A stretch of DNA of 64,000 nt from Mycobacterium sp. 1245111.1 (GTDB lineage: Bacteria; Actinomycetota; Actinomycetes; Mycobacteriales; Mycobacteriaceae): the NCBI RefSeq assembly GCF_001673405.1, contig NZ_LZLV01000093.1, forward strand, positions 22,336 to 86,335, written 5' to 3'. Numbering within the stretch: position 1 is the stretch's first letter; the number at the start of each line of letters is the position of its first letter. Below are positions 7,033 to 14,581 of this stretch, one piece after another. The notes below the pieces were generated by a model, which was given only the letters and a program-made list of their open reading frames with translations, had not been told where the DNA came from and searched no databases. The position numbers were made by a program, and so were the translations under genes.

Positions 7033-8304
7033 GTGGTCACAACGGAAGACGGAAATGTCCGGCTTCGCGCCGCCCGTAAGGAACAGGGCCTGGCCTCCCA
7101 ACGCGACTTCGTGGACGCACTTACCGCCACGGCCGCTCAGATCGGCGTCGGCGAACTCTCGGTCACGACCCGCACTATCCGCCGATGGGAGTCAGACGCA
7201 CCCGGCTGGCCCCACCGCCCGCACATCGAGACGCTCGAAGCGCTGTTCGGCCGGCCGATCGCCGAACTCGGCTTCACCCGCAAGGGCGGCCAACCACTCC
7301 CCTCCCCCACTGAACCGGCCACCCCCGAAAGCCTTCTGCCGCCATCAGCGCCACGCCCCCGCACACCCACTCGATTCCGCGACACCATCCCTGCGGCCGC
7401 CGCAACCCACTTCGCAGAACTGACCGCGGCCTACCGCCAGCTGTACTGGTCGGTTCCAGCGAACATGCTGCAGCACTCCGTGTTTCGGCATGCAGAACTG
7501 GGCTCAACGCTTCTGCACGCTGCATCCGAGGACCTCGCGGCGCGATTGGGGACCCCCGCATCCGAGGCATGGCTACTCGCCGGCCGCCTACTGCTATTCG
7601 ACCTACAAGACCCGGCCGCCGCCCGCGCATGCCTCACCGAATCGCTGGAATGCGCCCGCGCCGCCGGCGACGACGGCCTCGCCGCCGCAGCCCTGGGCCA
7701 CCTCGCCATGGAAGCAACCCGCACCCCCAACACCAGGACAAGAGGACCGGAGATGCTGCGCGCCGCCCGCGCATTCGCCGACCGCGCGCCTGAATCGGCG
7801 ATGCTGGTGGCCTGGCTCGACATCGTCGAATCGGAAATCCAGGCTCGCGCAGGCCATCAGAGCCAGGCGTCGACCCTCATCGCGCACGCCGAACAGATGT
7901 ACCGGCAGGCCGACGGAGCCAAACCGGACTGGCTGGACTGGTTCAGCGCACACCGCCTCACCACCGCTAAAGCCAACACGCTGCTTGCCTCCGGCCGCCT
8001 CAACGATGCCCGGCTCGCCCTGGAGCGCGCCCTCAACGACCTGCCCGCCAACGAGACGAAACTGCGAGCCTTGACCTACTGCGACCTGGCGGCCGTGGCC
8101 GCGCTAACCCACGACCCCAAGCAAGCCTGCACGCTGATCAACAGCGCGCTCGACCAGCTCGCCGACGAGACCTACGCCGTGGTCGGTACCCGCGTGACAG
8201 CGGTGCGCGCAATGCTCGGCGACTGGGACAACACCCCGGCTGTGCACGCCCTTGACCAGCGGCTGATCACCTGGAACTCGACACTGACGGCGGTTTCGGC
8301 ATGA
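7033..8304 (+). CDS. XRE-family regulator with TPR-like repeat domain
   Basis: 423 residues from the GTG at 7033. Residues about 8-75 form an HTH (RLRAARKEQGLASQRDFVDA ... TRTIRRWESDAPGWPHRPHI), followed by a proline-rich linker and about 280 residues of alpha-alpha repeats (ARACLTESLECARAAGDDGL, DARLALERALNDLPANETKL). This is the layout of the large actinobacterial HTH-plus-TPR regulators, which usually sense a peptide or small ligand through the repeats. The GTG fits a leaderless transcript; an ATG at 6979 is less likely because the predicted promoter lies after it. It overlaps the next gene by four bases. Confidence 0.85.
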   Translation: MVTTEDGNVRLRAARKEQGLASQRDFVDALTATAAQIGVGELSVTTRTIRRWESDAPGWPHRPHIETLEALFGRPIAELGFTRKGGQPLPSPTEPATPESLLPPSAPRPRTPTRFRDTIPAAAATHFAELTAAYRQLYWSVPANMLQHSVFRHAELGSTLLHAASEDLAARLGTPASEAWLLAGRLLLFDLQDPAAARACLTESLECARAAGDDGLAAAALGHLAMEATRTPNTRTRGPEMLRAARAFADRAPESAMLVAWLDIVESEIQARAGHQSQASTLIAHAEQMYRQADGAKPDWLDWFSAHRLTTAKANTLLASGRLNDARLALERALNDLPANETKLRALTYCDLAAVAALTHDPKQACTLINSALDQLADETYAVVGTRVTAVRAMLGDWDNTPAVHALDQRLITWNSTLTAVSA

Positions 8305-9161
8305 CTGATGCGCCGTGGGCGACCGTGATCAAATCCACGCGTGAGCGCCTGGGCATGTCGCAAGCAGAATTGGCCCGCGCCGCGAACATCCCCAAGGGCA
8401 CGTTCCAGCGCTATGAAAGCGGCGATCGCGAACCTCCACTGACGGCGGCCCGCTCGATCGCCGAGGCGCTCGACGTGACTCTTGCGGAGCTGTCCGGCCA
8501 GGTGCCGGCCAGCTCCGAGAAGGCCGCAACCCCGGGGCTTTCAGTGGTCGGCGAGATCATGCAGTCCCGCCGCCGCGAGCTCGGCCTGACACAAACCCGC
8601 GCGGCCAACACCGCCGGCCTCACTTTGGACGTCTACCAGCGCTTTGAGTCCGGAGAGCAGGAACCAACCCTGGCGGCTGCGGCCGCGGTATGCGCGGCTC
8701 TCGACATCAGCCTGGCCCAGCTTGCCGGCGTCAAACCTCGACCGGTGGACTTCAACGGTCAGTGGTTTGCCATCTGGCAAGGAGGCCTCGAGCATCGCGA
8801 CGTCGCGGACCTGCACACGGTCAACGCGCTGCGCGTCGGCGACTTCCTGCTCTTGGACAACTACTGGCGCGGCCACCTGCAAATTTTCGACAACGAGAAC
8901 CTGATCGGCTGGTACCGCCCCCCAGGCCGCACGACGCGAAGCCGCCAGTCGGTATTTCTGTGGTTGCCGGCGAGCAGTGACTACCTTTACGGCCGCTGGA
9001 CCGGCGTCGCGGCCAACAACACGGTCATCTCGGGGTGGTGTGCGTTCGCGCGCGACGAGGCGATGTCGAGACAGGTGTTCGAGGGCCTCGTGGAAGACAA
9101 CATTCAACCCAGGCCGGCGTTGCGCCTGCCAGAACTGGGAAGTTGGGGATCAGGGGCCTGA
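8301..9161 (+). CDS. Transcriptional regulator with two tandem XRE HTH domains
   Basis: 286 residues. Two XRE domains in series: residues 8-65 (RERLGMSQAELARAANIPKG, TFQRYESGDREPPL) and 84-143 (RRRELGLTQTRAANTAGL, VYQRFESGEQEPTL), each ending in the same DVTLAELSG/DISLAQLAG helix, evidence of internal duplication. The last 135 residues (DFNGQWFAIWQGG ... WRGHLQIFDNENLIGWYRP) form a beta-rich domain of unknown ligand. ATGA overlap with the preceding regulator couples the two. Two DNA-reading heads could bind adjacent half-sites, so this is a candidate binder of the plasmid's dispersed tandem motif (inference). Confidence 0.85.
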   Translation: MTDAPWATVIKSTRERLGMSQAELARAANIPKGTFQRYESGDREPPLTAARSIAEALDVTLAELSGQVPASSEKAATPGLSVVGEIMQSRRRELGLTQTRAANTAGLTLDVYQRFESGEQEPTLAAAAAVCAALDISLAQLAGVKPRPVDFNGQWFAIWQGGLEHRDVADLHTVNALRVGDFLLLDNYWRGHLQIFDNENLIGWYRPPGRTTRSRQSVFLWLPASSDYLYGRWTGVAANNTVISGWCAFARDEAMSRQVFEGLVEDNIQPRPALRLPELGSWGSGA

Positions 9162-9224
9162 CGGCGTCTGCAGCGCAGACCGCTAAAAGCCGCTGATCGC
9201 GGGTAAAGCAGCGCTCGCTGTGGC

Positions 9225-9244
9225 CGCATGTATAGCACCGCAAG
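9225..9244 (+). repeat. Direct repeat copy 1 (TATAGCA family)
   Basis: CGCATGTATAGCACCGCAAG, identical to the copy at 9964-9983 (one more C upstream is also shared). The two copies bracket the parA-upstream region. The core TATAGCA recurs in other intergenic regions at 19893, 31551 (reverse) and 49636. Confidence 0.75.
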
Positions 9245-9963
9245 GATCGCAAGTTCTGCAACCACTTCAAGCCTCGGTGCGCACCGTCGTGCCGCTCCGT
9301 TGCTAATGCAGCCTCGGGCCCGCTCCCCCGCTTTGCGCGGCGGCGTCATCGCGCCGCAGTGCTTGACGTGCTTTTGCTGCAAGCACCCCTAGCAGCACGC
9401 CTCCGATCTGAGCGGGCCTACGGAAAAGTCCATGTCGCAACGGTGTCGCGTCAGTGAAATGCCGCAAGCGGCGTAATGCTGTCGACAGCGCCCCTCGACC
9501 ATGAAAGGACTGCGCTGTGCCTGCCCCCACCCCATTGCGTTGCAGTCAGACACGCTGCTGGTCGCCGCTATCGCCTACTCCGCGCTACGCCGCAATGGAC
9601 CGTAAGGTACTGCTTGCGGATGCAGCGCAACGCGGCACACCGCATCGCAGGTCATATGCATGCGGTGCGGTGCAGGTAATACGACGCAGCGCTCTGCATA
9701 AACCCGCAATGCAGGTAGCAGAAAACAACTACTCCGCTAAACGCTGCAGAGTGATGCAGCGTGGTCGACCACAGTACGCAGCAATGACGTGCGGTGCGGC
9801 CGTGTGCACTGCACTAACCAGCGGTGCGCCACAGTCGGCAGCGGTACACCCCATAGCGGGTGGGTGCGGTAAAAAGAATTGCGACACGCCGCAGTATGTA
9901 GCGGTCAACCACGTTGCAATGTCAAACTATAACCTGCTACGCAACAATAGCGATGCTTTACAC

Positions 9964-9983
9964 CGCATGTATAGCACCGCAAG
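9964..9983 (+). repeat. Direct repeat copy 2 (TATAGCA family)
   Basis: Exact second copy of the repeat at 9225-9244, same orientation, 739 bases away and just before the 36-base tandem array. A shared protein-binding site is the simplest reading. Confidence 0.75.
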
Positions 9984-10018
9984 CACGCAAAGTGGAGCAA
10001 GGACTGACAGCAGAGGGA

Positions 10019-10126
10019 GCGGCGGGAGCGCTGCACTCGCTGCGACACACGGGAGCGGTGGGAGCACCGCAACCGCAGCAAGGACGGGTAGCGGTGGGAG
10101 CACCGCAACCGCCACTAGACACAGGA
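10019..10126 (+). repeat. Three 36-bp tandem repeats, each with a hairpin
   Basis: Units start at 10019, 10055 and 10091, an exact 36-base period. Units 2 and 3 share 22 identical bases beginning GCGGTGGGAGCACCGC, which is itself an inverted repeat (GCGGTG/CACCGC around GGAG); unit 1 is diverged (GCGGCGGGAGCGCTGC). The array ends eleven bases before the parA ATG, so it could act as parS and/or operator for parA. Confidence 0.75.
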
Positions 10127-10136
10127 GCTAGGGGAG

Positions 10137-10919
10137 ATGAAGAAAACCGCGATCGCCAATCAGAAGGGCGGCGTCGGAAAGACCGCCACCGTTCTCGGCT
10201 TATGCAGCGCCGCCGGCGTTCTGGGCCACAAGATCCTCGCCGTCGACCTCGACCCGCAGGGCAACCTCACCCGCGGCCTGGGCGTCGACATCAACAACCT
10301 CGAGGAGGGCACAGCCACCGCCAACGAACTCCTCCTTGAGCTCCAAGAGAGCACCGCCCTGGATGCAGTCGTCGAAACACCCTGGCCCGGAATCGATCTC
10401 ATTCCCGGCACGCTCGATCTCGCCAACCGCGACCTCGACGGCGCCAACGACGTCATCTTCCGGCTGCGTGAGGCCTTTGAGGGCTGCGACCTCAGCGACT
10501 ACGACGCAGTCCTATTCGACTGCCCACCCAGCGTGGGCCGCCTGCTAGTCGGGGCTCTCGTCGCCGCTGACCAGGTCGTCTACGTCACCGAGGCTAGCGT
10601 CGACAGCCTCGGAGGCATCAAAAACGTCCACGACACGACCTCCTTCGTCAAAAAGCGTGTCAACGAGAAACTCGACGTCGCCGGAATCGTCATCACCCGC
10701 AAGGAAAACAACGGCGAAGAGGACTTCCGCGAAACCGAAATCCGCGAGTTCTACCCAGGCCTGGTCGCCAAAACGGTCATCCCGAAGCGCGCGGCTTGGA
10801 AAGACGCCAACGGGCTAGCCATGCCGATCCACGCCATGAAAGGAAGCGGAGCAAGGGCTTTGAGCTCCGCATACGCCGATCTGTTCATCGAACTTCCCAT
10901 CATCGACACCCTCAACTGA
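10137..10919 (+). CDS. parA: ParA partition ATPase
   Basis: 260 residues. MKKTAIANQKGGVGKTATVL holds the deviant Walker A with the signature lysine (residues 9-16), LAVDLDPQGN is switch I, and YDAVLFDCPPSVG is Walker B. Length and lack of an N-terminal HTH place it with small (type Ib-like) ParA proteins. GGGGAG precedes the ATG. It moves plasmid copies apart by ATP-dependent nucleoid binding together with the next gene's product; it shows plasmid character directly. Confidence 0.95.
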   Translation: MKKTAIANQKGGVGKTATVLGLCSAAGVLGHKILAVDLDPQGNLTRGLGVDINNLEEGTATANELLLELQESTALDAVVETPWPGIDLIPGTLDLANRDLDGANDVIFRLREAFEGCDLSDYDAVLFDCPPSVGRLLVGALVAADQVVYVTEASVDSLGGIKNVHDTTSFVKKRVNEKLDVAGIVITRKENNGEEDFRETEIREFYPGLVAKTVIPKRAAWKDANGLAMPIHAMKGSGARALSSAYADLFIELPIIDTLN

Positions 10920-10935
10920 AGGAGCAGTGCCCGTC

Positions 10936-11310
10936 ATGAGTAACGGCAGAATCACCCGGCAGAAAGTTCTGACCAGGGCCGACGAGGGACACCCTGTCAG
11001 CGGCCTGATCGATCAGGCAGAAGGACGCGCCGCCTCCACCCAGGCTCCGGCCCCGACCGCCGCACCCCGGCCCGCCCCGGCGCCTACCGCCGCCGCGCGT
11101 CCCGCACCCGCGCCGGCGCACCCCGATGCGGGCGCCGGTGCGACCGCGAAAAAGCAGGTCAACTACCGCCTGGACCCGGTTCTGATCGAAGACCTGAAGC
11201 AGGCCAGCATCGTCCACAGCTTCCGGCAGCGCCGCCAGATCAGCCAAAACCAGATCGTCGAGACAGCGGTCAGGGAGTGGCTCGATAACAACGGGCCTTG
11301 GGAGATCTGA
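10936..11310 (+). CDS. Small ParB-type centromere-binding protein (ribbon-helix-helix-like)
   Basis: 124 residues from the ATG at 10936 (a GTG at 10927 lies too close to the GGAG site). The N-terminal part is a Pro/Ala-rich linker; residues about 75-120 read KKQVNYRLDPVLIEDLKQAS ... ISQNQIVETAVREWLD, the strand-helix-helix pattern of RHH DNA-binding proteins. Position 16 bases after parA fits a ParA/RHH partition pair, the small partner binding the repeats upstream of parA. It is not a classical ParB with a CTPase domain. Confidence 0.8.
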   Translation: MSNGRITRQKVLTRADEGHPVSGLIDQAEGRAASTQAPAPTAAPRPAPAPTAAARPAPAPAHPDAGAGATAKKQVNYRLDPVLIEDLKQASIVHSFRQRRQISQNQIVETAVREWLDNNGPWEI

Positions 11311-11438
11311 GAACCGGCCTCTTCACCCGCGCGTTGAGAGCCCTGCTGTCAGCGCCCTAGCGAAGCTGCGCGTCCACCCACCGTCGGGGCCACGTCCAGC
11401 GCGCAACCAACTCGACCGAAAAACGGGGGAGTACCACC

Positions 11439-12314
11439 ATGACCACGATCGCCGCGAACACACCGCCGCGAGCAGAAGAATCCCCGGAACCCACCGTGCG
11501 GAAGATCCGGCGCTTCTTTTGGACACTGCTGATGCTGGCCACAGCCGCTTCATGCGCAGGCAATGTCGCGCACGCAGTCCTGAATCCGGCGTGCCGACTG
11601 CCCGCGCTGATCGCCGCCGGCATCGCGATCGCGCCGCCGGCTGTCCTCCTGGCAACCACCCACGGCGCCGGGCTGCGATCGCGCGTCGCCGGCGGCGGGG
11701 GATTCAGGTACTGGGCTGCCCGCGTTATCGCCGTCCTGCTCGGTGCCGGCGCATTCGCCCTGTCTTTCGACGCGTTACGGGGCCTCGCGCTGGCCGGCGG
11801 AATACGTCCCTCGCTGACCTGGATCTGGCCTCTCATGCTGGATCTGTCGATCGCGTACGCGACATTGGAACTTTTCGGCCTGCCCGGTCAACCCGCAGCC
11901 GCTCCACCGTCGGGCACCTCACACCCGCACCCGCTGCCGAACGCCGACCACCAGGCCGGCCCGCCGCCTGCAGAGCCCCGTTCTCACCGAGAGCATCCTC
12001 GCGTCGTCGCCGCACACGATCGCGTCAATGTGGAAATCCAGCCACCGGGCCTACGCGCCATCCGATCGACCAACACCCCGGACACCGGCCGCGAGCTCGA
12101 CGACGAAATCAATGTCGTCAACTGCGACGGCTGCGACGCGACCGAACTAGCCGACGAGAGCCATCCCGGCCGCAGCGCTGAAGCTCGCCGCCGCCGCGGT
12201 TGGGTATCGAACAGCGAACTTGGCGCCGCGCGACGCGATTTCTGCCCGTCATGCGCGCCGGATCAACCCCGCGTGCGTCACAGTGACGAACTGACCGACG
12301 CCCATATCGCCTAG
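11439..12314 (+). CDS. DUF2637-type membrane protein
   Basis: 291 residues. Three to four hydrophobic helices lie in the first 150 residues (FFWTLLMLATAASCAGNVAH, ALIAAGIAIAPPAVLLATTH, VIAVLLGAGAFALSFDALRG, TWIWPLMLDLSIAYATLELF), the pattern of DUF2637 proteins common on actinobacterial plasmids. The remaining half is soluble, proline- and charge-rich, with four late cysteines (CDGCD, CPSC) that may bind metal. GGGGGAG precedes the ATG. Spread or transfer functions have been proposed for related plasmid proteins; here it is an inference. Confidence 0.75.
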   Translation: MTTIAANTPPRAEESPEPTVRKIRRFFWTLLMLATAASCAGNVAHAVLNPACRLPALIAAGIAIAPPAVLLATTHGAGLRSRVAGGGGFRYWAARVIAVLLGAGAFALSFDALRGLALAGGIRPSLTWIWPLMLDLSIAYATLELFGLPGQPAAAPPSGTSHPHPLPNADHQAGPPPAEPRSHREHPRVVAAHDRVNVEIQPPGLRAIRSTNTPDTGRELDDEINVVNCDGCDATELADESHPGRSAEARRRRGWVSNSELGAARRDFCPSCAPDQPRVRHSDELTDAHIA

Positions 12315-12526
12315 CCAGGCCTTAGGGCTCCCTGGATGGGCGATGAGCAGCGCGAACAAGCCGTGATCGCGCCGGCCCGCCGCCCGCTGGCCCACGGCCC
12401 GCCGCGACGGCCTCAAATCGGCTGCAACGGCCCGCACCCAGGCCGGCGCGGCACCTCCCCGGCCCGGCCGGCGATCCGAACCCGCTGCGCGGCGCCTGGG
12501 CGTCGTAAACATGGCATTGAAATGCA

Positions 12527-12571
12527 GAACGCGGCACTGGCGAGGGACTTGGACTCGCGAGTGCCGCGTTC
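12527..12571. terminator. Hairpin between convergent genes
   Basis: GAACGCGGCACT (12527-12538) pairs perfectly with AGTGCCGCGTTC (12560-12571) around a loop that adds CGAG/CTCG. It lies between two converging genes and so probably ends transcription from both sides, although a T-run is lacking. Confidence 0.6.
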
Positions 12572-12604
12572 GTTGTTCGACGGGCGTGTGTTGCCCGGCC
12601 GCGC

Positions 12605-12982
12605 TCAGGCCTCCTGAGGCGGGGGAGTGGAGCTGGTGGCCGGACTGGCGGTCACGGGCTCGCGCACCACTTCTGCCGAGACGTGGTTGAACTTCGTCTC
12701 GGTGAACTGGTCCGCCAGCGCCTGGGCCTCGTCGAAGTTGGTGCCCTTGAAGCCGATGACCACTGTCGCGGCGACATAGGGCTCCTGTTCGGTGCCCGTT
12801 CCGTACACCGTGTCGGTCTCGGTCAGATTCGACGAGTCGTGCGGAATGTCGACGAGCTCTACTTTGTCGTCGAAGAATGTGCGCAGCTCGTCGTTGAACT
12901 CGCGTACCGAATCTTCGAAAAGCGATCCTTTCAGACTGTTCCACGGGAACAGTTCGACGGTGAACAACACAGGGGTTGCCAT
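12605..12982 (-). CDS. Hypothetical protein, 125 aa
   Basis: Unrecognised small soluble protein (LFTVELFPWNSLKGSLFEDS, KVELVDIPHDSSNLTETDTV, AATVVIGFKGTNFDEAQALA) with a compositionally simple Ser/Thr/Pro tail. The ATG at 12982 has GAGGGAAA just upstream; a longer reading from 13006 lacks a site. It is transcribed away from the WXG100 pair's terminator and carries TTAAAAGTGTCG about 80 bases upstream, shared with the virB2-like gene. Confidence 0.7.
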   Translation of the reverse strand: MATPVLFTVELFPWNSLKGSLFEDSVREFNDELRTFFDDKVELVDIPHDSSNLTETDTVYGTGTEQEPYVAATVVIGFKGTNFDEAQALADQFTETKFNHVSAEVVREPVTASPATSSTPPPQEA

Positions 12983-13058
12983 GGCGTTTCCCTCCAGCAA
13001 AGTCAAATTATTAAACGCAGATTGAAGGCTAGCAGCGGCTTATCAGCGCTTCGGTTGG

Positions 13059-13070
13059 CGACACTTTTAA
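13059..13070 (-). promoter_or_regulatory. Shared upstream motif TTAAAAGTGTCG
   Basis: This 12-mer lies on the minus strand upstream of the gene at 12605-12982. The same 12 bases occur at 32179-32190 upstream of the virB2-like gene in the same relative orientation. It may be a promoter element or operator. Confidence 0.35.
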
Positions 13071-13244
13071 TGAGCAACAACTTGCGGAACATTGCTGGAA
13101 CAGGTGTGCACCCACCATTACCGACATGTCGGCCGCGTGTATGCGCGCTCTCACTGTGCGTGGTGCTGCGTCTACCTCCGCGCGTTGCGCCGCGTCGGGC
13201 CAGTGGAGGCCCCGCGGCGGGCTGGCGACGGTGGCCGGACATAC

Positions 13245-13283
13245 AAATCAGCCCCCGGGAGTCCTGATCCCGGGGGCTGATTT
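13245..13283 (-). terminator. Strong rho-independent-type terminator after WXG100 genes
   Basis: A perfect 16-base-pair stem: AAATCAGCCCCCGGGA (13245-13260) and TCCCGGGGGCTGATTT (13268-13283) around a seven-base loop. Read on the minus strand it follows the WXG100-like gene stop by about 40 bases. A further small hairpin, CCGCCGGT/ACCGGCGG, sits at about 13291-13307. It insulates the pair from the downstream gene. Confidence 0.85.
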
Positions 13284-13320
13284 GTTGCCTACCGCCGGTT
13301 ACCGGCGGCCTGCGCGCTGC

Positions 13321-13611
13321 TTAGACGCCCATCTGGCCCATGAAGCCCTGGTCGACACTCTGCAGGTCTTCGGAAGCCGAGTGGACACCCTGGTGCAGGG
13401 CCTGGATGACCTCCGCCTCTTGGTTGCGTGCGTGGCTGGCCATGTTCGAGAAGTCCATGCCGGCGTCGGTGGCCCGTCCCGAGGCGACCTGGTCCAGGTT
13501 GGTGTAGTGGCCGACCATCTGCTGGCCGAGGTCCTGCTTGGACTGGTGAATTCCCATGACGGCAGCGAGATGTCCCTCGATGCCGGCGAGGTCGTAGTTG
13601 ATGTCTCCCAT
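13321..13611 (-). CDS. WXG100-like (ESAT-6/CFP-10 superfamily) protein
   Basis: 96 residues, the usual WXG100 length, with two long amphipathic helices (GIEGHLAAVMGIHQSKQDLG ... and NQEAEVIQALHQGVHSASED) around a turn at SGRATDAG. The canonical W-x-G is missing. A YTNLD string gives a YxxxD-like pattern, but in the middle rather than at the C-terminus. GAAAGGG precedes the ATG. It follows the second WXG100-like gene by 37 bases, so the two probably form a heterodimer exported by the plasmid ESX system. Confidence 0.75.
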   Translation of the reverse strand: MGDINYDLAGIEGHLAAVMGIHQSKQDLGQQMVGHYTNLDQVASGRATDAGMDFSNMASHARNQEAEVIQALHQGVHSASEDLQSVDQGFMGQMGV

Positions 13612-13648
13612 GGTGTGTTGCCCTTTCTTCTAGGTCGTTGTCGTGGGG

Positions 13649-13960
13649 TCAGGCCGACTGGATCGCCATGATTCGAGACGAGGCCTCGTGCGCCGAGTTC
13701 TGGCCGGCGTGCGCGAACTGTCCGATGCCCTGGTACTTCTCCGAGGCGGTGTGGGTCATGCGATCCACGGTGGCCTGGAGCTCGGTGGTCTTGTTGAGCA
13801 CCGCGGTGCCCGCGGCGCCGCGCATGTGCGTGACGGCCAACTCGTTGGCGACGTTGACCAGTGCGCGGGTCTGAGCGCTGTAGTCATCGCACAGCGACTG
13901 TCCGCTGGTCGCGATGTGCAGCATGTCTTCGTTGGTCTGCTTGATGACGCCCTGTGGCAT
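13649..13960 (-). CDS. WXG100-like (ESAT-6/CFP-10 superfamily) protein
   Basis: 103 residues, mostly helical: ALVNVANELAVTHMRGAAGT followed by AVLNKTTELQATVDRMTHTA and HAGQNSAHEASSRIMAIQSA. The RGAAGTAV turn occupies the W-x-G position but lacks tryptophan. AAGGGG lies nine bases before the ATG. First gene of a two-gene unit with the neighbouring WXG100-like gene; such pairs are the core ESX substrates. Their separation from the ecc genes by 9 kb is unusual. Confidence 0.75.
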   Translation of the reverse strand: MPQGVIKQTNEDMLHIATSGQSLCDDYSAQTRALVNVANELAVTHMRGAAGTAVLNKTTELQATVDRMTHTASEKYQGIGQFAHAGQNSAHEASSRIMAIQSA

Positions 13961-14266
13961 GGTTGGAACCCCTTCATTGTGTGATCCGACGGGTGGGGTT
14001 CCTTCTGTAACCCCGACGCCCCCTTTGTGTGCGCCAGTGTAAGCCGATCATTACGCACCGGCAAAGGTTAGAAACGCGTCGCGGCACACTATTTTCGTGC
14101 GTGTTGGCAAACACAGCAAACAAGACGCCGAATGGCTAAAAACGAGACGCCCAATTAGATAAAACGAGACGCCGAGAATGGGCGCGGGACGTGTTGCGCG
14201 CGCGCCGCCACGCCTACGCTTTGAACCAATCGCAATGAATAGCCATCAGCAGGGGAGGGCGCACCC
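13961..14266. promoter_or_regulatory. Control region between WXG100-like pair and the substrate cluster
   Basis: Divergent 306-base region without a gene, the most AT-rich stretch nearby. It contains three tandem copies of the dispersed motif (listed separately) 92 bases before the plus-strand gene and about 160 bases before the minus-strand WXG100-like gene, so it may serve both directions. GGGGAGGGCG before 14267 is the ribosome site of the rightward gene. Confidence 0.6.
14118..14175 (+). repeat. Three copies of the dispersed ACGAGACGCC motif, 22-bp spacing
   Basis: Cores start at 14120 (ACAAGACGCC), 14142 (ACGAGACGCC) and 14164 (ACGAGACGCC), exactly 22 bases apart, about two helical turns, so three protein molecules would bind one DNA face. 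The third copy reads AAAACGAGACGCCGA and is followed by GAATGGGCG, nearly the same as after the copy at 32131. Confidence 0.8.
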
Positions 14267-14581
14267 ATGTACCAGGAACTGGACGAGATCCGGGCCTGCA
14301 TCGCTGCGCTCGAGCAGATCGAGGCACACAACACCGCGGCGTTCAACGATGCGATCGGCATCTACGCCAACGACCCGGTCGCACCCACGGTGATGGCGCT
14401 GGTTTGGCGGGGCCGCCTCGGCGACCTGAAAATCGCCGACTCGGTGTGTCAGCTGGCCCCGGCCGACGCCGCGGCATTGATCAACGCCGTTCTGATCAAT
14501 GCGTTCAACGTCTGGCACCAGGACTACGCCCGCCGATTGGCCTCCTCGCCCGCGACAGGACCGATGCTGCATGCCTCCTGA
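14267..14581 (+). CDS. Hypothetical helical protein, 104 aa
   Basis: Unrecognised, alpha-helical (YQELDEIRACIAALEQIEAH, DAAALINAVLINAFNVWHQD), about the size of a WXG100 protein but without its turn. GGGGAGGG precedes the ATG. Its end overlaps the next ATG by 11 bases. As first gene behind the triple motif and before large Esp-like proteins, a chaperone or co-substrate role is plausible but not shown. Confidence 0.7.
   Translation: MYQELDEIRACIAALEQIEAHNTAAFNDAIGIYANDPVAPTVMALVWRGRLGDLKIADSVCQLAPADAAALINAVLINAFNVWHQDYARRLASSPATGPMLHAS

Larger units (their letters stand above)
9162..10136. other. Repeat-bearing non-coding region upstream of parA (candidate centromere/origin)
   Basis: Nearly 1 kb without a convincing gene. 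Its composition is unusual: it is very rich in GCA/GCAG/GCAAC words and lacks the G/C third-base pattern of the neighbouring genes. It is bracketed by two identical 21-base repeats and ends in a 36-base tandem array directly before parA. Centromere sites of ParA-type systems normally lie beside parA, so parS is the first guess; a replication origin is possible. Confidence 0.55.

Noticed and set aside
9517..10131. A 204-codon open frame ending five bases before parA, with a weak ribosome site
   Set aside because: Third-base composition is not that of the surrounding genes, the peptide is low in complexity (GSGGSTATA repeats) and its length is explained by the 36-base repeats keeping frame.
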